From positions 1 through 16,042 of the forward strand of contig CALGNF010000007.1 of NCBI GenBank assembly GCA_937958685.1: a DNA stretch of 16,042 bases. The letters run 5' to 3'. How positions within the stretch are numbered: the first letter of the stretch is position 1; each line of letters begins with the position of its first letter. The notes under the pieces were generated by a model. The model saw only the letters and a list, made by a program, of their open reading frames with translations, did not search any database and had not been told where the DNA came from. Of this stretch, positions 8,568 through 16,042 are shown piece after piece. The translations under genes and the position numbers were made by a program. The DNA is from an uncultured Caryophanales bacterium (GTDB lineage: Bacteria > Bacillota_I > Bacilli_A > Izemoplasmatales > Hujiaoplasmataceae).

Positions 8568-9185
8568 TCATGCGACGCTTTGGTCGATGTCTTCATTGCT
8601 TGTTTGTGCTTTTGTTTCCGGATTCAGGTTGATGATGACCATCGCCGGACGCAGGAGTCTGTCTTTGTACAGGTAGCCCTTTTTCGTGATCTCGAGGATC
8701 GTGTGCTCGGGCTTGTCGGGTTCGTATCTCGTATCGAGGGCGTGTTCCCTGGTGGGATCGAATACGTCGCCGACCTTCGTTTCCAAGGGGGCAACGCCTT
8801 CGGAGGCAAGCGCCTGATAGAGCATGTCCTTGATCATCCGGAAGCCTTGGAGAAAATTTTGGAACTGCTTGTCGTCGGTTTCGACGCCGAGCGACCGGTC
8901 GAAGACCTCCAACTGGTCGATCAACTTGTCCGCAAGGAGCATCCCGGCGTACTTGCGTTCGCGCTTTATTTCCTCGGCGGTGCGTTTCTTGAGGTTTTCG
9001 GCTTCCGCAAGCGTCCGGAGATATTTGTCCTTGATCTCCTTGAGCTCGGTCTCGATCTCCTCGAGCCGATCCTCCAGCGGATCCTTTTTTTTCTTTTTAT
9101 GGGTTTCTTTCTTAGGCTCTTCCGCCGGAGTATCCGGGGTATCTGGTGTTAGGTTGTCTTGGGAATCTTTGTCTTTGTCTGCCAT
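8568..9185 (-). CDS. grpE: Nucleotide exchange factor GrpE
   Basis: 205 residues. A disordered acidic/Lys-rich N-terminus (1-35) leads to a long coiled coil (about 36-85, PLEDRLEEIETELKEIKDKY then LRTLAEAENLKKR), a helical bundle, and the C-terminal beta wing (VGDVFDPTREHAL, LEITKKGYLYKDRLLRPAMV), which opens the DnaK nucleotide cleft to release ADP. The ATG at 9185 lies 6 bp after the hrcA stop, and its ribosome site GAGGAGG (9197-9203) lies inside the end of hrcA, so translation is probably coupled. Confidence 0.98.
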   Translation of the reverse strand: MADKDKDSQDNLTPDTPDTPAEEPKKETHKKKKKDPLEDRLEEIETELKEIKDKYLRTLAEAENLKKRTAEEIKRERKYAGMLLADKLIDQLEVFDRSLGVETDDKQFQNFLQGFRMIKDMLYQALASEGVAPLETKVGDVFDPTREHALDTRYEPDKPEHTILEITKKGYLYKDRLLRPAMVIINLNPETKAQTSNEDIDQSVA

Positions 9186-9191
9186 GGGCGA

Positions 9192-10205
9192 TCATTCCTC
9201 CTCGTATAGCTTGGTGATGTGGTTGGCGATGTATTGGATCAGTTTGATGACTTTGCGATAGTTCATTCTGGTCGGGCCAACGACGGAGATTGTGCCTTTT
9301 TCGCCTTCACCGGCCTCATAGGTCGAGGAGATGACGGTGCATTCCTGCATCGCTGTGACCTGGTTTTCCGTGCCGATCTTGACGCTGACGCCGTCGACGG
9401 AAGCATCGACGACCTTGAAGATCTCGTTGTTCTCGATCGTCTGGATGAATTCGCGCAACTTGCCGACATTATTGAACTCGGGTTGGTAGAGCATGTTGGC
9501 CTGACCAGTGAGATAGTAGCGGGTCTGGGCGAACTTGGCGAAGGCCTCGATGAAGGAGTCGACGATCGTGTCCCGGTATTTGAGCAGTTCCTTGATCTGG
9601 CTGCGCTGGATCTCGTAATGGAGTTTCTCGGAAACCTTGGAAATCGGGGTGTCGACGAGCATCTCGTTCAGCAAATCGATGACCTTGATCAGTTCGGTGA
9701 TGTCCATTTCCTCGGCGAGCGTGATCTGCTTGCTTTCGACATAGCCCAGATTGGTGATTACGAGGATCAGGGCCTGCTTGTCCTTCAGGGGGATCATTTG
9801 GACTTTCTTGACGCGGGAGTTGAAGGCGTTCGGACCGAGCGCAATCGCGGTGCAGTTGGTGACCTGGCTCAGGAGGTCGATCGCCTGTTTGATGATCTCC
9901 TCGCGTTGGATATCATGTTTTTCGAAGATCTTTTCGAACTCAAAGAACCCGTCGGTGTCGTTTTCGAGATCTTTGGCGATCTGCTCGATGTAATAGCGGT
10001 AACCCTTCTCGGAGGGAATGCGGCCGCTGGACGTGTGGGTCTTTTCGAGATAGCCCAGTTCTTCGAGATCGCTCATTTCGTTCCTGATGGTTGCCGGCGA
10101 CACGTCAAGGAACTGCGTCAGGCTCTTCGAGCCGACCGGCTCCGCGGTCTTGACGTATTCGTCAACGATCAGTTTCAGGATCAGTTCCTGGCGTTCCGTC
10201 AACAT
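9192..10205 (-). CDS. hrcA: Heat-inducible transcription repressor HrcA
   Basis: 337 residues, typical length. An N-terminal winged helix (about 1-75) with VGSKSL, SPATIRNEMSDLEELGYL and THTSSGRIPSEKGYRYYI contacts CIRCE; a GAF-like domain and dimerisation domain follow, ending with the ISVVGPTRMNYRKVI block. HrcA represses class I heat-shock genes and is usually kept active by GroEL. ATG at 10205 follows GAGGTGG (10210-10216). It is first in the operon and so autoregulated through the two CIRCE copies just upstream. Confidence 0.98.
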   Translation of the reverse strand: MLTERQELILKLIVDEYVKTAEPVGSKSLTQFLDVSPATIRNEMSDLEELGYLEKTHTSSGRIPSEKGYRYYIEQIAKDLENDTDGFFEFEKIFEKHDIQREEIIKQAIDLLSQVTNCTAIALGPNAFNSRVKKVQMIPLKDKQALILVITNLGYVESKQITLAEEMDITELIKVIDLLNEMLVDTPISKVSEKLHYEIQRSQIKELLKYRDTIVDSFIEAFAKFAQTRYYLTGQANMLYQPEFNNVGKLREFIQTIENNEIFKVVDASVDGVSVKIGTENQVTAMQECTVISSTYEAGEGEKGTISVVGPTRMNYRKVIKLIQYIANHITKLYEEE

Positions 10206-10217
10206 CTTTCCACCTCT

Positions 10218-10244
10218 TTAGCACTCAATTGTCGGGAATGCTAA
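10218..10244. promoter_or_regulatory. CIRCE operator 1
   Basis: TTAGCACTC (10218-10226), 9-bp spacer, GAATGCTAA (10236-10244): one mismatch from the consensus inverted repeat. It lies directly downstream of the hrcA -10 box, over the start point and the leader, where HrcA binding would block initiation. Confidence 0.95.
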
Positions 10245-10248
10245 CAAT

Positions 10249-10277
10249 ATTATAACCGACCATATTAGCAAAGTCAA
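10249..10277 (-). promoter_or_regulatory. Promoter of hrcA-grpE-dnaK-dnaJ
   Basis: Minus strand: TTGACT (10272-10277), 17-bp spacer, TATAAT (10249-10254), a strong sigma-A promoter. Its -35 box lies inside CIRCE 2 and its start point inside CIRCE 1. Confidence 0.93.
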
Positions 10278-10291
10278 GTCTTGAGTGCTAA
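10265..10291. promoter_or_regulatory. CIRCE operator 2
   Basis: TTAGCAAAG (10265-10273), 9-bp spacer, GAGTGCTAA (10283-10291). The right half is consensus; the left half keeps TTAGCA and differs in its last bases, so it is likely the weaker site. It overlaps the hrcA -35 hexamer. Confidence 0.85.
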
Positions 10292-10349
10292 CAAATGCCG
10301 CGGTTTTTTAACCGCTTGCGACCAAGATGCGGATTTGGGTATCCGGCAG

Positions 10350-10377
10350 TTGTTTTTTTTACCGCAAGCAGTATAAT
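10350..10377 (+). promoter_or_regulatory. Promoter of the permease gene
   Basis: TTGTTT (10350-10355), 16-bp spacer, TATAAT (10372-10377). The start point near 10384 lies upstream of the TTG start at 10414 and downstream of the ATG at 10327, which therefore cannot be the start. Confidence 0.7.
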
Positions 10378-10413
10378 AGAGACGATCATCATCAGGGAAG
10401 GGTAGTTATAGAT

Positions 10414-11529
10414 TTGAAGGTTCTGCAGTTTTTCTGGCGTGACAAGGTGTTTCTGATCGCGCTCGTGCTGGCGCTTTTGTCGCTGGCCTTTTTTCAGCCG
10501 ACTTGGGCTACGCTCGGGGCCATCAACCATGATGTGGTCATCATCATGTTTTCGCTGATGATCGCCGTCGCGGCGATGAGCGAGGCCAATCTCTTCAGCA
10601 AGATCGCGATCTTTCTCACAAGCAAGGTGTTCACGATCCGCTACGTCGGCCTGATCATCGTGCTTTCGACTTTCTTTCTCGGGATGTGGGTGACGAACGA
10701 CGCTGTTTTGCTGACACTGGTTCCTTTCACGCTGATCGTCATGAAGCAGACCGAATCGGAGCGCTACTCGCTCACGATCGTGATCTTGCAGACGTTCGCG
10801 GCGAACATGGGCAGCGCCCTGACGCCGATGGGCGATCCGCAGAACATCTACCTCTACCAATTCTACGATCTGACCTTTGCGGAATTTGTGGGCGCGACGT
10901 TGCCGATCACCCTCTCAGCCTTCGTCATGATCGTTGCCGCGACTTACTTTCTTCTTCCCAACTCTTTTATCAAGCCGGTGCTCGTCGCTCCGAAAATCGA
11001 CAGGCGGGAACTCACAGTCGGGATGCTGGTCTTCATCGTCGTGCTGTTGGTGATTTTGCGTTTCATTCCTTCCTACTACGCCTTTGGCGTTGCTTTGCTG
11101 ATGGGACTTTGTTTTTATCCGCGGTTGTTCCGCAAGGTCGATTATCAGCTGTTGCTGACGTTTGTGGCGTTTTTCATCCTCACCCACAACCTGAGCCAAT
11201 GGCAGTTTCTTCGCAACCTGAGCGCCAGTCTTCTGGACGGCCGGCTGAAAGTATATCTATCCGGTTTGGGATTCAGCCAGTTCATCTCGAACGTGCCGGC
11301 GGCGGTGCTGCTGTCGACCTTCACCGACAAGCTCTACTGGCGTTATCTCGTCCAGGGCGTCAATGTCGGGGCGATGGGCTCGATCATCGGCTCGCTCGCC
11401 AGTCTGATCACCCTCAAGTTCGTGATCAGGGAGTTCCCGAGGCAGGGCGGCATCTACATCAAGACCTATACCTTCCTGAGCGTGATCTTCATGCTCATCA
11501 TCTCGGGCGTCATTTGGATGGTCAACTGA
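10414..11529 (+). CDS. ArsB/SLC13-like ion transporter superfamily permease
   Basis: 371 residues counted from a TTG at 10414, preceded by AGGGAAGGG (10394-10402). About ten membrane segments. Signature pieces of the ion transporter superfamily are GMWVTNDAVLLTLVPF (90-105) and ANMGSALTPMGDPQNIYLY (130-148), the two substrate-binding re-entrant regions seen in ArsB, NhaD and SLC13 carriers; a second half with FISNVPAAVLLS repeats the N-x-P pattern. It should be a secondary transporter of an anion (dicarboxylate, sulfate, arsenite) or a sodium antiporter; which one cannot be told. It is single-gene, divergent from the heat-shock operon, and ended by a hairpin. An upstream in-frame ATG at 10327 is ruled out by the promoter position. 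Confidence 0.85.
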   Translation: MKVLQFFWRDKVFLIALVLALLSLAFFQPTWATLGAINHDVVIIMFSLMIAVAAMSEANLFSKIAIFLTSKVFTIRYVGLIIVLSTFFLGMWVTNDAVLLTLVPFTLIVMKQTESERYSLTIVILQTFAANMGSALTPMGDPQNIYLYQFYDLTFAEFVGATLPITLSAFVMIVAATYFLLPNSFIKPVLVAPKIDRRELTVGMLVFIVVLLVILRFIPSYYAFGVALLMGLCFYPRLFRKVDYQLLLTFVAFFILTHNLSQWQFLRNLSASLLDGRLKVYLSGLGFSQFISNVPAAVLLSTFTDKLYWRYLVQGVNVGAMGSIIGSLASLITLKFVIREFPRQGGIYIKTYTFLSVIFMLIISGVIWMVN

Positions 11530-11534
11530 ATCCA

Positions 11535-11568
11535 AAAAGCGGCTGGTCGTGAAAACCAAGCCGCTTTT
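11535..11568. terminator. Bidirectional intrinsic terminator
   Basis: Stem of AAAAGCGGCT (11535-11544) with AGCCGCTTTT (11559-11568), extended by GGT/ACC with one bulged A, and a 7-base loop. The A/T-rich flanks give U-runs in both directions, ending the convergent permease and lipoprotein genes. Confidence 0.88.
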
Positions 11569-11585
11569 GTTATGATCTTTTGTTA

Positions 11586-14474
11586 TTATTCCGGGATTGC
11601 CGGCATGGTGCCGGTGGCAAAGTTGTAGGCAATCGAGGGAAGTGGATAATCGGGAGCCTCGCCGGCAGGGAAGACGACCCAATTGTCCTCGACCGCCTCA
11701 AAGTCGCTCCAATTCAGGGCGGGTGTCGGTTGATCGCCGATTCTGATCAGCATCCGACTGCCGAAAAATCGCTGTTCCCAGGAGGTCGATCCGCCTTGGG
11801 AATTGAGTTTTTCAAAGGAGCCGATTTGATCGATGATCACGCCGCTCCGTTGGAGAACGAGGATATCGCCGTCCTTGCCGTTGAACTGACAAACGCCGTT
11901 GGTGTTTGGTGATGACAGTATGCGGATCGCAGTGGGTATCTGATTCAGAATGACCGTATTGGCGCTTACGTTGTGAACGATCAAAGTCTCGCCGGCCGCC
12001 AGGGTCCCGGTCAGTATGAGAATGCCGGTGACATTGCGGCCATCGATTGTATAGGCATTCGAGCCGATGCCCGAATTCTGCACGGCCAGAACCTTGTAGC
12101 CGGTGAGATCGACATCCTGGCCGGTGCCGTTGTAGATGGCGAACAGCTTGTCGTTGACGATGCCGTGGAGCAAATAGGTGAACATCAAGTCGCTGGTCAT
12201 CCCGGGGTCGGTCTTGCGGATCGTGTAATTGTAGGTGACGACTTGGGAGAGGGCGCCGGCACGGATCGTGACGCTGAAAGTGATTGGCGTGTCAGCTGCC
12301 GGATAAAGGTACTTGCCTTCACTGGTGAAGACGAGTTCGTTCGACGATTGGTACTCGTAGGTGACGTCCATCACCGCCGGGTGGTTGGGCGGAAGCCTGA
12401 GGTCGGTGGTGATCACCGAGTTGTTGATGAAGAGGTCGTCAAGGTAACTTACGCCCATCGCCAGTTTCGCTTGGTTGGTCTCGTTGACGCTGATGTCGCC
12501 ATCGCGGTTGACGACGAAGATCTCCCAGCTGATGTTGTCGGTGTTGATGCGGTTGACGAAGCAGGTCAGGCTGACCCTGGCATCGATCAGATACATGAAT
12601 CCGGCGGTGTTCGAGGCCGCATGGATCGTGACGGTCTCGTCGCCGACTAGCAGGGAATATGTGAAACCGTACTGCGATGGTGTTCCCTTAATCGTGCCTT
12701 CAAGGGAAATATAGGAATTGTAGAAGGTGTCGGCGGGCGTCATTTCCGCAAGCGCTGCTGCATTGTAGATCTGGGGGGTGGGCAATGGATTACCGGAGGA
12801 GATGATCTTCTCCAGCCGCTTGGTGTCGATATAGGGTTGGCGGGAATGCTTTGTGATGCCGATCAGGCGGACGATGTCGCCAGCTTGGAGATTTTCCGGA
12901 TTGCCCTTGACATAGTATCCGTAACCATTCTGATTGACGAAGTAGCCGGATGTGCCTCTCGTGGCGACCACGACAGCCTCAAAAGCGACTTCTTTGGAAA
13001 GCGTCGGATTGGCAATCTGCCATTCGCTGATCACTTTCAAGGTCTGGATGTTGACGGGTGCGACTCTCAGCGTCACCGGAAAGTCCAGTTCGGCGGTGCC
13101 GACAGAGATCGTCGCCGTCATCACGACATTGACTTCGACATCCTGCAACGTGACGGCGCCCGTGTTGGTGACCACTTCAGGATTGCCGGAACTCCAACTG
13201 ATCAAGGCTGACCAGTTGGGATCGGTCAGGACCATCTCGACATTGTCGGAAAATACCTTGTCGTGATAGAGTCCCTTCAGATAGAAACTAACAGCGGTGG
13301 CTTTTTCCGCATCCGAGAGATTCGGGGTCACCGGGGTGATGTCGGCCATGTTGTTCGACAGGAAGACGCTGAAGAGTCCGGTAGAGCTGTTGTAGTCGTA
13401 GACGGTGATCTTCGCTTCGACATAGTCGTTCTCATAGAGCGCGGCGATGTCCTGACCCGACTGGTAGTAGATGAAGACATCCTGGCCGGTTATCAGATCC
13501 TGAAAGTAGAAATTCGTGATGTAATTCTCGTACTTGCGGATAACCTTTGCCTGGATGAGGACGTTTTTCGCCAGCCCTGTGTAATCCGTGGGTCCGGCGA
13601 GGATCTCGGCCACGGAAGACGGCGTATACTCCGGAATCGCGGTGCCGGTGCCAAGCACGGTCAGGTTCGCTGGTGAGGCATATTTGATCTCGTGCATGTT
13701 GTAGTAGATGTCCTTTTCGCCGTTGATGATGATCTCATCACCGATGTTCACATGATCGCTCGACCCATAGACGAAGGCGGATCCGGAGATGTCGCTGATG
13801 AAATAGCCGTTGTAGCCGACGCGGGCTTTGGCGTAGACGGTGCCACCGATCGTGATCGGCGCACCGTCGGGCAAGGCATAGAAAGCGCTGATCGGCAGCG
13901 TGCGCGCCTTGATGGTCGCGTTGAAGTCGAAGGCCGCCTCTTCTTCGCCCAAGGTTGCCGTGAGGCTGATGACGATTAGTTGGTCCGTATCCCCCAAAGC
14001 CACTGGTTGGATTACGATTTCGACTGCGGTCTCACCGTCAATGATCTGGATGTAGGGGTTTGCCTCCGCAAGCGACCAGTTCAAGGAGACGGTGTCCACA
14101 GTTTTCGGTAACGCGAACGCCCCTGAAAGCTGCGTCAGATCGAGTTCCACGGCCGCAAAGACCGCCAACGCGTCTGCTTGCACGAAGAACGGCGCCATTG
14201 TGGTCGTTGTCGGGGCTTCGGTCGTCGTCGGGACCGTGGTTTGTGGTGCCGTTGTTTCCGGCATCGTTGTTGCGGGTGTCGTTGTTGGGACAGTGCTCAC
14301 AGTCGTGGCCGCGGTCGTCACCGTGGTGGGGACGATGGTCGTGGTCGGGACTGCCGTGGTGAGCGTGGTTGGCGCCACTGTCGTGGTTGGCGTCAAAGTC
14401 GTGACATCTTCGCAACCAAGCAACAAAAAAAAGCATAACAAAATGCCTGTGATGAAAGGTGTTCTTCTGTTCAT
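11586..14474 (-). CDS. Large modular surface lipoprotein: Thr-rich stalk, Ig-like, OB-like and lamin-tail domains
   Basis: 962 residues from the ATG at 14474, which follows GGGAGGA (14478-14484); an ATG 13 codons earlier (14513) has no such site. Signal peptide MNRRTPFITGILLCFFLLLG with a lipobox LLGC (Cys21). Residues 25-93 are a Thr/Pro stalk. After that I read Ig-like (about 100-191), two OB-like (about 197-275 and 300-380), Ig-like (386-472, ISWSSGNPEVV typical of bacterial Ig), two OB-like (475-556 and 574-658, GYFVNQNGYGYYV, GDIVRLIG), a third Ig-like (664-754) and a lamin-tail domain (765-945, DKLFAIYNGTGQDVDLTGYKV). Such module sets flank extracellular nuclease domains in related bacteria, but no endonuclease/exonuclease/phosphatase or other catalytic domain is visible. 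It is probably a cell-surface binding or scaffold protein, perhaps for DNA or polymers (inference). Domain borders are approximate. Confidence 0.85.
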   Translation of the reverse strand: MNRRTPFITGILLCFFLLLGCEDVTTLTPTTTVAPTTLTTAVPTTTIVPTTVTTAATTVSTVPTTTPATTMPETTAPQTTVPTTTEAPTTTTMAPFFVQADALAVFAAVELDLTQLSGAFALPKTVDTVSLNWSLAEANPYIQIIDGETAVEIVIQPVALGDTDQLIVISLTATLGEEEAAFDFNATIKARTLPISAFYALPDGAPITIGGTVYAKARVGYNGYFISDISGSAFVYGSSDHVNIGDEIIINGEKDIYYNMHEIKYASPANLTVLGTGTAIPEYTPSSVAEILAGPTDYTGLAKNVLIQAKVIRKYENYITNFYFQDLITGQDVFIYYQSGQDIAALYENDYVEAKITVYDYNSSTGLFSVFLSNNMADITPVTPNLSDAEKATAVSFYLKGLYHDKVFSDNVEMVLTDPNWSALISWSSGNPEVVTNTGAVTLQDVEVNVVMTATISVGTAELDFPVTLRVAPVNIQTLKVISEWQIANPTLSKEVAFEAVVVATRGTSGYFVNQNGYGYYVKGNPENLQAGDIVRLIGITKHSRQPYIDTKRLEKIISSGNPLPTPQIYNAAALAEMTPADTFYNSYISLEGTIKGTPSQYGFTYSLLVGDETVTIHAASNTAGFMYLIDARVSLTCFVNRINTDNISWEIFVVNRDGDISVNETNQAKLAMGVSYLDDLFINNSVITTDLRLPPNHPAVMDVTYEYQSSNELVFTSEGKYLYPAADTPITFSVTIRAGALSQVVTYNYTIRKTDPGMTSDLMFTYLLHGIVNDKLFAIYNGTGQDVDLTGYKVLAVQNSGIGSNAYTIDGRNVTGILILTGTLAAGETLIVHNVSANTVILNQIPTAIRILSSPNTNGVCQFNGKDGDILVLQRSGVIIDQIGSFEKLNSQGGSTSWEQRFFGSRMLIRIGDQPTPALNWSDFEAVEDNWVVFPAGEAPDYPLPSIAYNFATGTMPAIPE
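14196..14402 (-). other. Low-complexity DNA encoding the Thr-rich stalk
   Basis: Codons 25-93 of the lipoprotein, mostly ACN (Thr) with GTN, CCN and GCN, in irregular units like VPTTT and APTT. It should form an extended linker lifting the domains from the membrane. Such repeats are prone to slippage and misassembly. Confidence 0.85.
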
Positions 14475-14481
14475 GGTTCCT

Positions 14482-14595
14482 CCCTTGCTAACTTGCTTTT
14501 TCTCAAGAAGCATAACTCGTCTTATTTGACACTAACGAATCCAATTTGATTTTTCACTGGCATCGCTGGCAGCGGGGGGGGCTCGTTAGCAAGAG
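14482..14595 (-). promoter_or_regulatory. Possible ribosome-site-sequestering leader fold of the lipoprotein mRNA
   Basis: In the minus-strand RNA, CUCUUGCUAAC (14585-14595) is complementary over 11 bp (one G-U) to GUUAGCAAGGG (14482-14492), whose last three G's are the 5' part of the ribosome site GGGAGGA. The loop would be about 92 nt and includes a run of eight C's (14574-14581). It could mask translation; no known riboswitch class is recognised. Confidence 0.4.
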
Positions 14596-14615
14596 TCCGG
14601 ATTTAACCATCAATT

Positions 14616-14644
14616 ATTATATATACAGAAAGATGCGGATACAA
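14616..14644 (-). promoter_or_regulatory. Candidate promoter of the lipoprotein gene
   Basis: Minus strand: TTGTAT (14639-14644), 17-bp spacer, TATAAT (14616-14621). The leader would be about 135 nt and contain the inverted repeat that can pair with the ribosome site. A closer promoter was not seen. Confidence 0.5.
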
Positions 14645-14673
14645 CCCAATCGGCAAAAAAAAAGAATAATGAA

Positions 14674-14711
14674 CAAAAACTGACCCCGGATGCTGAAAAA
14701 CTCCGGAGTCA
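14674..14711 (-). terminator. Intrinsic terminator of the cyclic-di-GMP gene, overlapping its stop codon
   Basis: Minus strand: TGACTCCGGA (14702-14711) pairs with TCCGGGGTCA (14681-14690), 10 bp with one G-U, 11-base loop, followed by GTTTTTG. The TGA stop of the coding region is the first part of the stem. Confidence 0.8.
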
Positions 14712-16018
14712 AGAGAAGAAATCGATAAATTTCTGGGCGATCACCGGATCGAACTGGGTCCCGGCACAGCGGCGGATCTCCGCGAGCGCGTCCGCCTCGC
14801 TCATTGCGGTGCGGTAAGGCCTTTCCGTCGTCATCGCGTCAAAGGCGTCGGCGATGGCGATGATCCGCGCCCGGACGGGGATGTCCTTGCCCGCCAGGCC
14901 ATGCGGATAGCCTCGGCCGTCCCAGCGTTCATGATGGGTGAGGATGTCCTCGGCGATTTCCTGATACTCGCCCGAGGAGGAGATGATCCGGTAGCCGATT
15001 TCCGGATGCCTTCTGATTTCCAGCCATTCCTCTTCCGAGAGGGGGCCGGGTTTGTTCAGGATGTGTTCGGAGATGCTGATCTTGCCGATATCGTGGAGGT
15101 TGCCGACGACACCGAGCAACTCGATCTCGTCCTTGCGGAGATTCATGAGCCTGCCGATCTGCTGGCAAAGTTCCGCAACCCTCAGGGAATGGCTCTGCTC
15201 GCGGGGGTTCTTGAGATGCAGGGTGTTCATGATCGCCTTGATCGCTTCGCTGCGGTTGGAACCGCTTTCGAACAATTTGTGTTTGTACATGTCGTCTTCG
15301 GCGATCTTGATGATCTCGCCGATCGAGATGCCGTCGGTTTTTGTTTCAACTCCGAAGGAGACGGAGACATCCATGCCGTTGAGACGATGTCTCTCGATCT
15401 TGGCCTTGCACTTGTCGATCACCACCAGGGCTTCTTCCTTGGTCGTGTTCTTGAGGAGCATCACAAACTCATCGCCGCCGACGCGGGCCACGGATCCCCA
15501 ACCGGAAAAACAACTGGAGAGCTCGCTCGCGACCGTCTTGAGCAGTTCGTCACCGGCATCGTGGCCAAAGGCGTCGTTCATCAGCTTGAGACCGTTGATG
15601 TCGGCCATGATCACGGAGAGGGGCAGATCGGTCTCGTTGTCCAGCCTCAGCAACTCCTCGGCGTAGAACCGCCGGTTCTTCAAGCCCGTGAGGGCGTCGT
15701 GGTAACTGAGGAAGAGAATCGACTGCTCGTAGTTCTTGCGGTCGGTGACATCGTGCGAGAAGACGGTGACGCCGGTGATCTTGTTGTCCTCGTCAAAGAT
15801 CGGGGCATAGAAGTTTTCCAAAAATTTGCCGGAATTGTCCTCGACCTCGTCGATCGTCGTGAAGGTCTGCCCCAGGAGGGCCTTGTCGAGACAGGTTTTC
15901 AGGCGGTAGGCCATCATGTCATCGACGATGAACCCGAGGAAATTCTCGCCGATCTTGGGCTCGCGCGTGTAATAGGCGCGCATCGAGCGCTTGTGGAAAA
16001 TATTGAAGGACAGATAGC
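14709..16018 (-). CDS. PAS-GGDEF-HD-GYP cyclic-di-GMP turnover protein (N-terminus cut by contig end)
   Basis: 435 codons are present; the frame stays open past the Met at 15983 to the adapter junction at 16018 (reading YLSFNIFHKRS), so the real start is outside. Counting from the Met at 15983: end of a PAS domain (about 1-85, with the closing TVFSHDVTDRKNYEQ), GGDEF domain (about 88-245) with intact GGDEF at 169-173, and HD-GYP domain (about 258-424) with HDIGK (297-301) and HHERWDGRGYP (350-360). The first cyclase makes cyclic-di-GMP from two GTP; the second hydrolyses it. Both catalytic motifs look intact; the inhibitory RxxD site is absent. The PAS presumably senses a ligand or redox state, or pairs with further N-terminal sensors lost here. 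Ended by its own terminator; no partner gene is visible. Confidence 0.93.
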
Positions 16019-16042
16019 AGATCGGAAGAGCACACGTCTGAA
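16019..16042. other. Illumina read-2 adapter (reverse complement) on contig end
   Basis: The last 24 bases match the start of the TruSeq adapter AGATCGGAAGAGCACACGTC onward without mismatch. It is the reverse complement of the adapter at 39-72, so the insert is bounded by the same P7-side adapter at both ends, pointing inward. Not genomic. Confidence 0.97.

Noticed and set aside
9219..10244. 341-codon open frame opposite hrcA
   Set aside because: Antisense shadow of hrcA; Asp/Leu-rich composition comes from reversed hrcA codons.
10265..10413. CIRCE control of the permease gene
   Set aside because: CIRCE 2 ends about 58 bp upstream of the permease -35 box, too far for direct repression.
14196..14402. 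Tandem DNA repeat or mobile element
   Set aside because: Irregular Thr-codon low complexity inside a continuous lipoprotein frame; no unit or boundary.

Overview
The window looks like a metagenome-assembled contig from a monoderm bacterium of the Bacillota (Firmicutes), possibly a Bacilli or tenericute-related lineage such as Izemoplasmatales/Acholeplasmatales. Reasons: the hrcA-grpE-dnaK-dnaJ order with CIRCE operators, a DnaK without the roughly 24-residue ATPase-domain insertion of Gram-negative DnaKs, strong AGGAGG-type ribosome sites, sigma-A type promoters, a Thr-rich linker lipoprotein and a heliorhodopsin (a family reported mostly from monoderms). TGA is a stop and Trp is TGG, so the code is standard. 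Coding DNA is fairly GC-rich, while promoters are sharply AT-rich. Both ends are Illumina P7-side adapter sequence (1-72 and 16019-16042), so the first and last genes are cut by the assembly, not by biology.

Layout. (a) 73-830, minus: a PadR-family regulator followed 11 bp later by the N-terminal 130 codons of a JetA-type protein of a Wadjet SMC-like anti-plasmid system; the rest of the operon lies off the contig. Its promoter carries five tandem 15-bp units. (b) 1061-2338, plus: a HxxxDG acyltransferase/condensation-like protein with its own promoter. (c) 2415-4521, plus: a two-gene operon of a duplicated DUF1538 membrane protein and a tandem-domain P-II-like protein, a likely P-II-gated transport system. 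(d) 4624-5412, minus: a heliorhodopsin with retinal lysine and counterion glutamate. (e) 5546-10205, minus: hrcA-grpE-dnaK-dnaJ with two CIRCE operators flanking one promoter. (f) 10414-11529, plus: an ArsB/SLC13-like permease with a TTG start. (g) 11586-14474, minus: a 962-residue lipoprotein with Thr-rich stalk, Ig-like and OB-like modules and a lamin-tail domain. (h) 14709-16018, minus: a PAS-GGDEF-HD-GYP cyclic-di-GMP protein cut at the contig edge.

The parts most worth following are the PadR-JetA pair with its iterated operator array, the DUF1538/tandem P-II pair, and the heliorhodopsin lying between that pair and the heat-shock operon. All genes above 300 bp are accounted for, and no intergenic gap exceeds about 300 bp. 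No tRNA, rRNA, CRISPR array, insertion sequence or replication origin was seen.
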